Positions 1 to 7,545 of a DNA stretch of 64,000 nt are shown here, piece after piece; position 1 is the stretch's first letter; every line of letters starts with the position of its first letter. The notes beneath the pieces were generated by a model. It did not search any database. It saw nothing but the letters and a program-made list of their open reading frames with translations, and was not told where the DNA came from. Origin of the DNA: DATHBD01 sp035296325 (lineage in GTDB: Bacteria; Actinomycetota; Actinomycetes; Mycobacteriales; Micromonosporaceae); assembly GCA_035296325.1 (NCBI GenBank), contig DATHBD010000060.1:124001-188000 (forward strand), in the 5' to 3' direction. A program made the translations under genes and the position numbers.

Positions 1-520
1 GGCCAAGGACCAGCGAGATCTGCGGGATCACGCCGCTGGCCCGGACGTTGCGGAAGAAGATCTCGCCGTAGAGCCCGAGCGAGACCACGCCCTCCTGGAT
101 CCGCGCGCCGCCCGAGTCGTTGATGCCGATCACCGGGCAGCCGGTCTTCATCGCGAGGTCCATCACCTTGACGATCTTCTCCCCGAAGACCTCGCCAAGG
201 GAGCCGCCGAAGACGGTGAAGTCCTGGGCGAACACGCACACGGGGCGGCCGTCCACCGTGCCGTACCCGGCGACGACACCGTCGCCGTACGGGCGGGTGC
301 CGGCCATGCCGAAGCTGGTCGACCGGTGCCGGGCAAGCTGGTCGAGCTCGACGAACGTACCCGGGTCGAGCAGCAGGTCGATCCGCTCGCGCGCGGTGGA
401 CTTGCCCCGCTCGTGCTGCTTGCGCACCGCGTCGGCGGACCCGGCGTGGGCCGCCTGCGCGGCGCGTCGGTCCAGGTCGGCGAGTCGGCCCGCGGTGGTG
501 TGGATGTCCTGGCCCGTCAC
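1..520 (-). CDS. accD: Acyl-CoA carboxylase beta subunit (carboxyltransferase), N-terminal part, cut by window edge
   Basis: The visible ~173 residues match the biotin-dependent carboxyltransferase beta family, which transfers CO2 from carboxybiotin to acetyl- or propionyl-CoA in the cytoplasm. A Gly-rich segment (VFGGSLGEVFGEKI) is followed by INDSGGARIQEGV, typical of the CoA-binding crotonase-like N-terminal domain. The rest lies left of the window. An ATG at 529 is in frame, but it overlaps a TACGAT -10 box (533-528) that stands exactly 7 nt before a GTG at 520, so I take the GTG as start of a leaderless mRNA. The gene is divergent from birA, whose product biotinylates the partner alpha subunit, a fitting neighbourhood. 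Acetyl versus propionyl specificity cannot be read here. Confidence 0.93.
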   Translation of the reverse strand, partial: MTGQDIHTTAGRLADLDRRAAQAAHAGSADAVRKQHERGKSTARERIDLLLDPGTFVELDQLARHRSTSFGMAGTRPYGDGVVAGYGTVDGRPVCVFAQDFTVFGGSLGEVFGEKIVKVMDLAMKTGCPVIGINDSGGARIQEGVVSLGLYGEIFFRNVRASGVIPQISLVLG

Positions 521-574
521 ATTCGGCATCGTACGGGCCGGAGCGCCGATCCGAGCCGGCCTAAGCTGGCGGGC
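521..574. promoter_or_regulatory. Divergent leaderless promoters for accD and birA
   Basis: In this 54-bp gap a leftward TACGAT (533-528) lies 7 nt before the accD GTG, and a rightward TAAGCT (562-567) lies 7 nt before the birA GTG. Transcription starting about 7 nt after each -10 would begin at the start codon, so both mRNAs should lack a Shine-Dalgarno leader. No clear -35 is visible. Confidence 0.6.
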
Positions 575-1438
575 GTGCCGTCCTCGCCGTACTCCGACCT
601 CAGCCGGCCGCCGCTGCACCAGCCGGCGCTGCGGCGGGCGCTGCTGACGCCGGGCGGGCTGTGGACCGAGATCCGCGTCGTCACCGAGACCGGCTCCACG
701 AATGCCGACGTGGCGGCCGCCGCCCGCGCCGGTGCGCCGGAGGGCCTGGTACTGGTGGCGGAGCGGCAGAGCGCCGGCCGGGGTCGGATGGACCGGCAGT
801 GGACGTCGCCGGCGCGCGCCGGCATCGCGGTGAGCGTGCTGCTGCGCCCGGGCACCGCCGTGCCGACCCAGGGCTACGGCTGGCTGCCGCTGCTCGCCGG
901 GGTGGCCCTCGCCGAGGGCGTGCGCCGGGTGGCCGAGGTGGACGCGGTCGTCAAGTGGCCCAACGATCTGCTGGTGCGCGCCGAGGGCGAACTTCGCAAG
1001 TGCGCCGGGATCCTGGCCGAAGTGGTGCCGGCGCCGGGCGGCAGCGCCGATCCGGGTGGGCCGGCCGTCGTGGTCGGCATCGGGCTCAACACCAGCGTGC
1101 GCGCGCACGAGCTACCGCGCCCGGACGCGACCTCGCTGGCCCTGGCCGGCGCGGTCTGCGCCGACCGTGACCCGGTGCTGCGAGCCGTGCTGCGGGCGCT
1201 CGCGGTCTGGTACGGCCGGTGGCGCGCCGCTGCCGGGGACGCCCAGGCGTGCGGTCTGACCGAGGCGTACACGTTCCACTCGGACACGATCGGGCGGACG
1301 GTCCGGGTGGCGCTGCCCGGCGGCGCCGAACTGGTCGGGACCGCGCATGGCGTGGACGGGGAGGGCCGGCTCGTGGTGGCCGGCGTGGACGGCACCCGGC
1401 GTCCCGTCGCCGCCGGGGATGTCGTGCATCTGCGGTGA
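575..1438 (+). CDS. birA: Biotin--[acetyl-CoA-carboxylase] ligase, monofunctional
   Basis: This cytoplasmic enzyme activates biotin with ATP to biotinyl-5'-AMP and attaches it to the biotin carrier of acyl-CoA carboxylases. The biotin/AMP loop GRGRMDRQW (residues 68-76) and the KWPNDLLV motif are present, followed by a small C-terminal SH3-like domain. There is no N-terminal helix-turn-helix, so unlike E. coli BirA it should not be a repressor. The GTG at 575 gives 287 aa, usual for the short actinobacterial form; it is preferred over an in-frame upstream ATG at 326 because that extension runs through accD and because TAAGCT sits 7 nt upstream. Confidence 0.93.
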   Translation: MPSSPYSDLSRPPLHQPALRRALLTPGGLWTEIRVVTETGSTNADVAAAARAGAPEGLVLVAERQSAGRGRMDRQWTSPARAGIAVSVLLRPGTAVPTQGYGWLPLLAGVALAEGVRRVAEVDAVVKWPNDLLVRAEGELRKCAGILAEVVPAPGGSADPGGPAVVVGIGLNTSVRAHELPRPDATSLALAGAVCADRDPVLRAVLRALAVWYGRWRAAAGDAQACGLTEAYTFHSDTIGRTVRVALPGGAELVGTAHGVDGEGRLVVAGVDGTRRPVAAGDVVHLR

Positions 1439-1503
1439 CACCCGCTACCCTTCGCGCGACGGCACAGTGTGGCGGCAGTGGCAGGTGGCTCGAGGAGGTT
1501 CCG

Positions 1504-2064
1504 GTGGGTTTCCCGGAGAGTGTGCTGACCAGCGACGAACGCGTGGTGCTGCACCTGCACCCGCACTGGAAGGCGCTGATCTGGCCGGTGTGCTGGCTCG
1601 TCCTCGCCCTGGCCGCCGTGGTCACGGTGCTCGTGCTGGCGCCGGACCCGGTCCTGGTGCTGGCGACCGCCGTGGTTGCCCTGTTCGCGATCGCGGTGCT
1701 GTCGTTCTGGCCGTGGCTGCGCTGGCGCACCACCCACTACGTGTTCACGAACGAGCGGGTCATCCTGCGCGAGGGCGTGCTGTCCCGGCTGGGCCGTGAC
1801 ATCCCACTCGGCCGGGTCAACGACGTGTCCTTCACCCACGGGCCGATCGAGCGGCTGCTGGGCTGCGGGACGCTCACCATCGAGTCGGTCGGGGAGCGCG
1901 GGCAGATCGTGCTGGGCGACCTGCCCGGCGTGGAGAAGACCCAGAGCCTGCTGTACGAACTTGTGGACGACGATCGTCGCCGGCACTCGTTTGACGACGC
2001 CGACCGTGACGCGATCGTGCAGGGCGTGCGTGCCGAGCATCCGAAGGATGAGCGCCCGCGCTGA
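1504..2064 (+). CDS. PH domain-containing membrane protein (bPH2/YdbS type)
   Basis: The protein has 186 aa, with two hydrophobic segments near residues 25-70 followed by a bacterial PH domain; the TTHYVFTNERVILREGVLSR stretch is characteristic of the YdbS/DUF304 family. The C-terminus is charged and cytosolic by inference. The GTG start has GAGGAGG about 8 nt upstream, so this gene uses a normal ribosome site, unlike its neighbour birA. It lies 65 bp behind birA and may be co-transcribed. The family's biochemical role is not established; membrane association is the only safe statement. Confidence 0.8.
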   Translation: MGFPESVLTSDERVVLHLHPHWKALIWPVCWLVLALAAVVTVLVLAPDPVLVLATAVVALFAIAVLSFWPWLRWRTTHYVFTNERVILREGVLSRLGRDIPLGRVNDVSFTHGPIERLLGCGTLTIESVGERGQIVLGDLPGVEKTQSLLYELVDDDRRRHSFDDADRDAIVQGVRAEHPKDERPR

Positions 2065-2073
2065 GCCAGCGTG

Positions 2074-2108
2074 GGTGGCCCGGCTCTGCCAGGCCGACCG
2101 GGCCCACC
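2074..2108. terminator. Hairpin between convergent genes
   Basis: GGTGGCCCGG pairs with CCGGGCCCACC (one bulged base) across a 14-nt loop, located between the converging PH-domain and GtrA genes. There is no U-tract, as is common for GC-rich actinobacterial terminators. Confidence 0.4.
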
Positions 2109-2121
2109 GGCTCGCCGCGGT

Positions 2122-2757
2122 TCAGTGACGGGCGCGGGCGTCGGTATCGGTCTCGGTGTCGTGGGCCACGAGTTCGTGCTCAAGCGCCTCGGTAAGCTCC
2201 GCGAACTGCTCCTCGTCGAGGTCCGGGTCGATCCCCAGCACCTGGTGGTCCATCTCGGCGCGCGGGGTGGGAGCGATGAGCGTCACCGGCGACTCCATCG
2301 CCTCGGCGAGCGCCGCGGGGGCCTCGACCGGGCTGGTGAAGACGAACGTGCGGTAGGACCAGAAACGGAACACCATCGCGATGCCGATGCCGATTGCATT
2401 GGCAACATTCAATGCAATCTTGTCGTCCTGCTCGGTGAATCCGAGGCCGTACTTCGCCACGCCCAGCACGGCCAACTGGATCGTCATGCCGATGAGATTC
2501 AGGCCGAAGAAGAGGGTGTACTCCCGGCGCATACTGGTCCGGTCCCGATTCGAGAACGTCCAGTGCCGGTTGATCACGTACGAAACGGTCGTTCCGACGA
2601 TGGTCGATCCAACCTTGGCCTTCAGCGGACCCACCGGAAGTAGCAGGTTGAATACCAGGAAGTCCACGGCGGTGTTGACGCAACCGACCGCGGCAAACTT
2701 CATCAGCTCCGGGAGAACCCGCTGCCAACGCTCGGGCAGGATTCGCAGAAGACGCAC
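2122..2757 (-). CDS. GtrA-like polytopic membrane protein 1
   Basis: The 211-aa protein has four predicted membrane helices in the first ~140 residues and the GtrA/DPMS-like pattern KFAAVGCVNTAVDFLVFNLL, INRHWTFSNR and FRFWSYRTFVF. GtrA-family proteins are thought to move or present lipid-linked sugars (polyprenyl-phosphate sugars) for cell-envelope glycosylation. An acidic tail of ~65 residues follows, unlike the short tails usual in the family. The GTG start has TACAGT 6 nt upstream and no Shine-Dalgarno. A paralogue lies directly upstream, so the pair may act together or arose by duplication; they are only moderately similar. Confidence 0.85.
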   Translation of the reverse strand: MRLLRILPERWQRVLPELMKFAAVGCVNTAVDFLVFNLLLPVGPLKAKVGSTIVGTTVSYVINRHWTFSNRDRTSMRREYTLFFGLNLIGMTIQLAVLGVAKYGLGFTEQDDKIALNVANAIGIGIAMVFRFWSYRTFVFTSPVEAPAALAEAMESPVTLIAPTPRAEMDHQVLGIDPDLDEEQFAELTEALEHELVAHDTETDTDARARH

Positions 2758-2763
2758 CGAGCA

Positions 2764-2769
2764 ACTGTA
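2764..2769 (-). promoter_or_regulatory. -10 box for GtrA-like gene 1 (leaderless)
   Basis: TACAGT stands 6 nt before the GTG at 2757, implying an mRNA that starts at or next to the start codon. Confidence 0.5.
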
Positions 2770-2829
2770 CGCGAATACGTCGACCCGCGCGCAACTGTCA
2801 CCCGCCGTGGGCGGTGTATCACAGTGGGC

Positions 2830-3444
2830 TCATTCGACCGTTCGGGGCGCTTCCCGGAACACGAACGTCCGATACGCCCAGAACCGGAACAAGGTGCCGA
2901 ACCCCATGCCGACGATGTTCTTGGCCACATTGAGCGCGATGAGGCTGGTGAAGATCGGCCAGACCGACCCGAGGACGTGCTCGCTGAAAGCGACGCAGGC
3001 GAGCGAGATCAGCAGTCCGACCAGGCTGACCACGGAGTACAGCGCGTACTCCCGGTGCAGCCCGGAGCGCTCACGGTGCCGCCAGGTCCAGAACCGGTTG
3101 CCGATGAAGGAGACCGTGGCACCGACCACGGTCGCCACGACAGTCGCCTTCGTCGCATTGAGTTCCAGGACGGTGAGGCTCACGTTGAAGGTCGTGAAGT
3201 CGCACGCATAGGCCACCGCCCCCACGACGCCGAACTTCCCCAACTCGTGGCGCAGCGCGGTGATGCGCGGGAGAATCCGGCGGAAGAGGCCGGGCTGCGG
3301 CGCGGACCGCGGGTCGGGCTCGAACGCCGATCCGGTCGGCGTCGAAGCCGCGCCTGTCGATCGGGCGTCGTCCTCGGCTACAAGTGCGGCGGCCGCGGCC
3401 GTGGCGTCCAGCGCGTCGGTCACGTCCGGGTGATGGTCGGACAC
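2830..3444 (-). CDS. GtrA-like polytopic membrane protein 2
   Basis: With the GTG at 3444 the product is 204 aa: about 60 hydrophilic residues rich in Ala, Asp and Pro, then four membrane helices with GtrA signatures (KFGVVGAVAYACDFTTFNV, GNRFWTWRHRERSG, FRFWAYRTFVF). The open frame runs on upstream, but TAGGCT lies exactly 7 nt before the GTG, which fixes the start and predicts a leaderless mRNA. The likely role is translocation or handling of polyprenyl-linked sugars in the membrane, by family analogy only. It is 72 bp upstream of GtrA-like gene 1 in the same direction. Confidence 0.85.
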   Translation of the reverse strand: MSDHHPDVTDALDATAAAAALVAEDDARSTGAASTPTGSAFEPDPRSAPQPGLFRRILPRITALRHELGKFGVVGAVAYACDFTTFNVSLTVLELNATKATVVATVVGATVSFIGNRFWTWRHRERSGLHREYALYSVVSLVGLLISLACVAFSEHVLGSVWPIFTSLIALNVAKNIVGMGFGTLFRFWAYRTFVFREAPRTVE

Positions 3445-3451
3445 CCGCCGA

Positions 3452-3457
3452 AGCCTA
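3452..3457 (-). promoter_or_regulatory. -10 box for GtrA-like gene 2 (leaderless)
   Basis: TAGGCT, 7 nt before the GTG at 3444. Confidence 0.55.
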
Positions 3458-3641
3458 CGGCACGGCTTCCGGGGGTGCGTGCTGCCGGGGGTCGCGGCGT
3501 TCCGGCGGTCGGCCCGGTGCGACGCGGCGGGTGGCGTTCCACGCAAGAACCCGTTGTCCGATCGCTCCGCTAAGCGAAATCGTCCTAGAAATGTGTACAG
3601 CTTCACAAAGTCTTTCGGTGTGCTTCGCCGCGCAACGGGTT

Positions 3642-3647
3642 TAGTCT
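3642..3647 (+). promoter_or_regulatory. Candidate -10 of the pckG promoter
   Basis: TAGTCT lies in the least GC-rich part (about 3565-3650) of the 305-bp gap before pckG. A start near 3655 would give a leader of about 95 nt containing the hairpin at 3667-3691. Confidence 0.35.
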
Positions 3648-3666
3648 GAGGCATTCCCCGGCTCAG

Positions 3667-3691
3667 CCGGCGTCGCGAACCGCGACGCCGG
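3667..3691 (+). promoter_or_regulatory. Perfect 11-bp stem-loop in the pckG leader
   Basis: CCGGCGTCGCG, a 3-nt AAC loop and CGCGACGCCGG form a perfect palindrome 58 nt before the pckG ATG. It could be a leader hairpin or an operator. No U-run follows, so a classical terminator is unlikely. Confidence 0.45.
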
Positions 3692-3749
3692 GGCCGCGCC
3701 GTTTCCGGGAAGCGATCGGGTCGACCACGTCGGCCGGAAGGAGGCAGCC

Positions 3750-5579
3750 ATGACCGCTCCGGCGACCGCGCCAGCTCATTCGGCGCCGACCACACACCGC
3801 AGGCTCCTCGCCTGGATCGACGAGGTTGCACAGTTGACGATGCCGGACCGGGTGGTCTGGTGCGACGGCTCGACCGGCGAATGGGACCGGTTGACCGATC
3901 AGCTCGTGCAGACAGGCACGCTGGTGCGGCTCAATGAGGAGCGCCGCCCCAACTCCTTCGCGGCACGGACGGATCCGTCCGACGTCGCCCGGGTGGAGGA
4001 GTCCACATTCATCTGCTCGGTCGACCCCGCCGACGCCGGACCGACCAACAACTGGATGGCGCCCGCCGAGATGAAGGCGCGGATGACGGAGTTGTACCGG
4101 GGGAGCATGCGCGGGCGGACCATGTACGTCATTCCGTTCTGCATGGGACCGCTCGATGTCGAGCAGCCGATGTTCGGGGTGGAGATCACCGACTCCGCAT
4201 ATGTGGTCGCCTCGATGCGAATCATGACCCGGATGGGCGCGGCGGTGCTGGAACGGATGGGCGACGACGCCGACTTCGTGCCCTGCCTGCACTCCCTGGG
4301 TGCGCCGGTGCAGGCGGGTGCCACCGACACCGCCTGGCCGTGCAACGACGTGAAGTACATCTCACACTTTCCACAGACCCGGGAAATCTGGAGCTTCGGA
4401 TCCGGATACGGCGGCAACTCGCTGCTCGGCAAGAAGTGCTACTCGCTGCGCATCGCAAGCGCGATCGCGCGGGACGAGGGATGGCTCGCCGAGCACATGC
4501 TGATTCTGAAGCTGACCAACCCGCAACAGCGGGTGTACTACGTGGCGGCTGCCTTTCCGAGCGCCTGCGGCAAGACGAACCTCGCCATGCTGGAGCCCAC
4601 CATCCCCGGGTGGAAGGTGGAGACCCTCGGCGACGACATCGCGTGGATGCGATTCGGCCCGGACGGCCGGCTCTACGCCGTCAACCCGGAGTACGGCCTG
4701 TTCGGGGTGGCTCCGGGCACCGACTGGCGGACCAACCCCAACGCCATGCGCACCCTCGAGCACGGCAACTCGATCTTCACCAACGTGGCCCTGACCGACG
4801 ACGGTGACGTCTGGTGGGAGGGGATGGGCGAGCCGCCGGCGCACCTGACCGGCTGGCAGGGCGGGGACTGGACACCCGACTCCGACGAGCCGTCCAGCCA
4901 CCCGAACTCCCGGTTCTGCACGCCCATCGCACAGTGCCCGATTCTGGCGGCGGAGTACGCCGACCCGCGCGGGGTCCCGATTGACGCGATCCTGTTCGGT
5001 GGTCGCCGGAAGACCACGATCCCGTTGGTGACGGAGGCCCGCGACTGGGTGCACGGGGTGTACCTGGGTGCCACCCTCTCCTCGGAGACCACCGCCGCCG
5101 CGGCCGGTGAGGTCGGCGTGGTGCGCCGCGACCCGATGGCCATGCTGCCGTTCATCGGCTACCACGCCGGTGACTACTTCCGGCACTGGATCGAGATGGG
5201 CAAGGGCGCCGGGGGTGACGCCGCCGAAATGCCGCGGGTCTTCTACGTCAACTGGTTCCGCCGCGGCGAGGACGGGCGCTTCCTGTGGCCCGGCTTCGGG
5301 GAGAACGCCCGGGTGCTCAAGTGGATCGTGGAGCGGCTGGAGGGCACGGGCGAGGCGGTGGAAACGCCGATCGGCCGCGTGCCGGCGCCCGGAGCACTCG
5401 ACGTGACCGGCCTGGACCTGGATCCGGCCGACCTCGCGGCGGCGCTACGGGTCGACGTGGACGAGTGGCGTGCCGAGATCCCCGACATCGACGAGTGGCT
5501 CGCGAAGTTCGGGGACAGGCTCCCCGGCGTGCTCTGGGCCGAGCTCGACACGCTACGGGCGCGCCTCGGGGTGCTCTGA
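3750..5579 (+). CDS. pckG: Phosphoenolpyruvate carboxykinase (GTP)
   Basis: The enzyme interconverts oxaloacetate + GTP and phosphoenolpyruvate + CO2 + GDP, the entry to gluconeogenesis. The 609-aa length is typical for the GTP class. The kinase-1 loop with the hyper-reactive cysteine, FPSACGKTNLAML, is at about residues 269-281, and the metal and GTP-binding segments (DDIAWM, FGENARVLKWI) are recognisable. The ATG has GGAAGGAGG about 8 nt upstream. The gene is alone in its transcription unit with a 305-bp upstream gap carrying a hairpin, suggesting its own control. With glpX at 14.6 kb it supplies both irreversible gluconeogenic steps in this window. Confidence 0.98.
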   Translation: MTAPATAPAHSAPTTHRRLLAWIDEVAQLTMPDRVVWCDGSTGEWDRLTDQLVQTGTLVRLNEERRPNSFAARTDPSDVARVEESTFICSVDPADAGPTNNWMAPAEMKARMTELYRGSMRGRTMYVIPFCMGPLDVEQPMFGVEITDSAYVVASMRIMTRMGAAVLERMGDDADFVPCLHSLGAPVQAGATDTAWPCNDVKYISHFPQTREIWSFGSGYGGNSLLGKKCYSLRIASAIARDEGWLAEHMLILKLTNPQQRVYYVAAAFPSACGKTNLAMLEPTIPGWKVETLGDDIAWMRFGPDGRLYAVNPEYGLFGVAPGTDWRTNPNAMRTLEHGNSIFTNVALTDDGDVWWEGMGEPPAHLTGWQGGDWTPDSDEPSSHPNSRFCTPIAQCPILAAEYADPRGVPIDAILFGGRRKTTIPLVTEARDWVHGVYLGATLSSETTAAAAGEVGVVRRDPMAMLPFIGYHAGDYFRHWIEMGKGAGGDAAEMPRVFYVNWFRRGEDGRFLWPGFGENARVLKWIVERLEGTGEAVETPIGRVPAPGALDVTGLDLDPADLAAALRVDVDEWRAEIPDIDEWLAKFGDRLPGVLWAELDTLRARLGVL

Positions 5580-5648
5580 GTTGTGACCGTTCGGCGCAGG
5601 TTCTGTGGATGTTGGTTCCCGGCCCTGCGTCGGTGCCCCACGGCTGGT

Positions 5649-5654
5649 TAGGCT
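5649..5654 (+). promoter_or_regulatory. -10 box for the prenyl synthase gene (leaderless)
   Basis: TAGGCT stands 7 nt before the GTG at 5662; no Shine-Dalgarno is present. Confidence 0.6.
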
Positions 5655-5661
5655 GCCAGTC

Positions 5662-6432
5662 GTGGGGCTGCGGAATCTGCTGTACTCGGTCTACGAACGG
5701 CGGCTGGCCGGCCGGTTGGCCAGCACGCCGCACCCGAGGCATGTCGGGGTGATCGTCGACGGCAACCGTCGATGGGCCCGCGAGATGGGCTACGTCGATC
5801 CCAACGACGGCCACCGGGTGGGCGCTGCCAAGATCAAGGACCTGCTGCGGTGGTGCGATCAGGCGGGGGTCGGCCACGTCACGCTCTGGCTGCTCTCCAC
5901 CGACAACCTCACCCGCCCGGGTGACGAGCTCGACCCGCTGCTGCGTATCATCGAGTCACTGGTGGAGGACCTCGCCGCTGTCGGCAACCCCTGGCAGCTG
6001 CAGATGGTGGGCGCGCTCGACCTGCTGCCGGCACCCACGGCTGCCACGCTCAAGGCGGCGGAGGAGCGGACGTACGGCCGGACCGGCGGCGCCCAGGTGA
6101 ACATCGCGGTCGGGTACGGCGGCCGCCGCGAGATCGCCGATGCGGTGCGGTCACTGCTGCACGAGCACGCCAAGGCGGGCACCTCGATCGAGGAGCTGGC
6201 CGAGATCCTCGACGTCGACCACATCGCGGAGCACCTGTACACCCGGGGCCAGCCGGACCCGGACCTGCTCATCCGCACCAGCGGTGAGCAACGGCTGTCC
6301 GGGTTCCTGCTGTGGCAGAGCGCGCACTCCGAGTTCTACTTCTGCGACGTGTACTGGCCCGGCTTCCGGCACGTGGACTTCCTCCGTGCCCTGCGGTCCT
6401 ACGCCCATCGGCAGCGCCGCTACGGGTCCTAG
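5662..6432 (+). CDS. uppS: Isoprenyl transferase (cis-prenyl synthase family)
   Basis: This cytosolic, membrane-associated enzyme condenses isopentenyl diphosphate in cis onto an allylic diphosphate. The 256 aa contain the catalytic Asp in VIVDGNRRWA (D33), the WLLSTDNL stretch, and the C-terminal LLIRTSGEQRLSGFLLWQ and FCDVYWPGF motifs. Actinobacteria usually carry two or more paralogues, one making short Z-farnesyl diphosphate and one making decaprenyl or undecaprenyl diphosphate; chain length cannot be read reliably, so uppS is a family name here. The GTG start is chosen because of the TAGGCT 7 nt upstream. It converges on otsB with only 21 bp between stops. Confidence 0.93.
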   Translation: MGLRNLLYSVYERRLAGRLASTPHPRHVGVIVDGNRRWAREMGYVDPNDGHRVGAAKIKDLLRWCDQAGVGHVTLWLLSTDNLTRPGDELDPLLRIIESLVEDLAAVGNPWQLQMVGALDLLPAPTAATLKAAEERTYGRTGGAQVNIAVGYGGRREIADAVRSLLHEHAKAGTSIEELAEILDVDHIAEHLYTRGQPDPDLLIRTSGEQRLSGFLLWQSAHSEFYFCDVYWPGFRHVDFLRALRSYAHRQRRYGS

Positions 6433-6453
6433 CGGCTACCGGTCCCAACGGCG

Positions 6454-7272
6454 CTACGCTGCGGCGATCTCGGTCAGCAGCTTCGCCACCTCGGTAGGGG
6501 TGGCCAGGCTGAAGTCGGCTGCGGCGGCCAGGTCGGCGCCGGTCTCCAGGTTCGTCACCGCGACGCGGACCCCGAGGAACGCGGGATCCGCCGCCGCCAG
6601 CTCGTCGAGTGCCCGGAACGCCTTGAGGTCGGACACGTCGTCGCCGAAGTACCACGCGCACGAGATGCCGTCCCGGGTCTCGTCCAGCACGACGTTGCCC
6701 TTGTTGCGCTCCACCGGCGGCTTGATCTCGGCCACCATACGGCCGTGCTGGGCCGGCAGGCCAAGCTCCTCGTGCTGCCGCTCGGCCCACTGCCGGACGG
6801 TGTCGGCCAACTCGGGCGCGGTCCGGTAGTGCAGCGCGACCGACAACCGCTTGTACTCCACCAGCACGGCTGCCGGCAGCTCGGCGCGGGCGCGCTCAGC
6901 GAGCTGCTCCATCTGGCCGGCATAGGCCAGCGCGTCCGGATCGGTCTCGATCTTGCCGTTGCGGTGCACCTCCAGCCCGTAGAGGCCGTAGAGCGACACG
7001 TCGGGGAGCTCGCCGAACCGCTCGAACAGGAAGGAGGCTGGCCGGGCGGAGACGATCACGATCCGGCGCACCCGCTGGGACAGCGCGGTGATCGCGTCCA
7101 GTACGCCCGGGGTCAACCGGACGTCATTCGGGTCGTCGGAGATCGGGGCGAGCGTTCCGTCGAAGTCGAAGAAGAACGCGGCATCGGCGATTCGGCTGGC
7201 GGTGAGCGAGACGGCTGTCTCGGCGGTGTGGCGCCGATCCGACCGTTCGCTGCCCGAGGTGGTGGGCGGCAT
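6454..7272 (-). CDS. otsB: Trehalose-6-phosphate phosphatase
   Basis: This HAD-superfamily enzyme removes phosphate from trehalose-6-phosphate. The nucleophile/acid motif DFDGTLAPI is at residues 36-44, followed by SARP (motif II), NKG (motif III lysine) and FGDDVSD (motif IV). The 272-aa form starts at an ATG that is 6 nt behind TACTCT, so the mRNA is likely leaderless; an ATG 21 nt further upstream would lie in the promoter. No otsA (trehalose-6-phosphate synthase) is in the window, so the partner step is encoded elsewhere. Confidence 0.93.
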   Translation of the reverse strand: MPPTTSGSERSDRRHTAETAVSLTASRIADAAFFFDFDGTLAPISDDPNDVRLTPGVLDAITALSQRVRRIVIVSARPASFLFERFGELPDVSLYGLYGLEVHRNGKIETDPDALAYAGQMEQLAERARAELPAAVLVEYKRLSVALHYRTAPELADTVRQWAERQHEELGLPAQHGRMVAEIKPPVERNKGNVVLDETRDGISCAWYFGDDVSDLKAFRALDELAAADPAFLGVRVAVTNLETGADLAAAADFSLATPTEVAKLLTEIAAA

Positions 7273-7278
7273 GACACC

Positions 7279-7284
7279 AGAGTA
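7279..7284 (-). promoter_or_regulatory. -10 box for otsB (leaderless)
   Basis: TACTCT, 6 nt before the ATG at 7272. Confidence 0.55.
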
Positions 7285-7390
7285 CTGGCGCATCGGCGGC
7301 TGTGATCTTCCGTGTCCGGCACCCGGCCGATCCTGGGCTCCACCACGGTGGTGAAGCCCCCATGATCTAGCCGAAGTGGCCCGGGCGGGC

Positions 7391-7545
7391 TAGCGTTCTG
7401 GTGTGGTCCGGGGATCCCCCGGGTCACCCGGGAGGCCCGGGTAGCACGAGCAGGAAGCCACGGGGCCATACGCACCCGACCCCGTGCCGGGCGCCGGACA
7501 GGACGCGAGCGTGGGCGGTGGGGTGCCCGCCCGTCGGAGTGCCAC
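7391..7545 (+). promoter_or_regulatory. Promoter and structured leader of the PIN-PhoH gene, with a 13-codon upstream ORF
   Basis: TAGCGT (7391-7396) is followed after 6 nt by a GTG that opens a 13-codon reading frame, VVRGSPGSPGRPG, ending at TAG 7442-7444. It covers three overlapping CCCGGG palindromes. Two further hairpins follow: CACGGGG/CCCCGTG (7459-7465 with 7480-7486) and GGGCGG/CCGCCC (7513-7518 with 7527-7532). A GGAG lies 6 nt before the PhoH GTG. This suggests a leader of about 143 nt with a leaderless mini-ORF; I do not recognise a known riboswitch. Confidence 0.4.
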
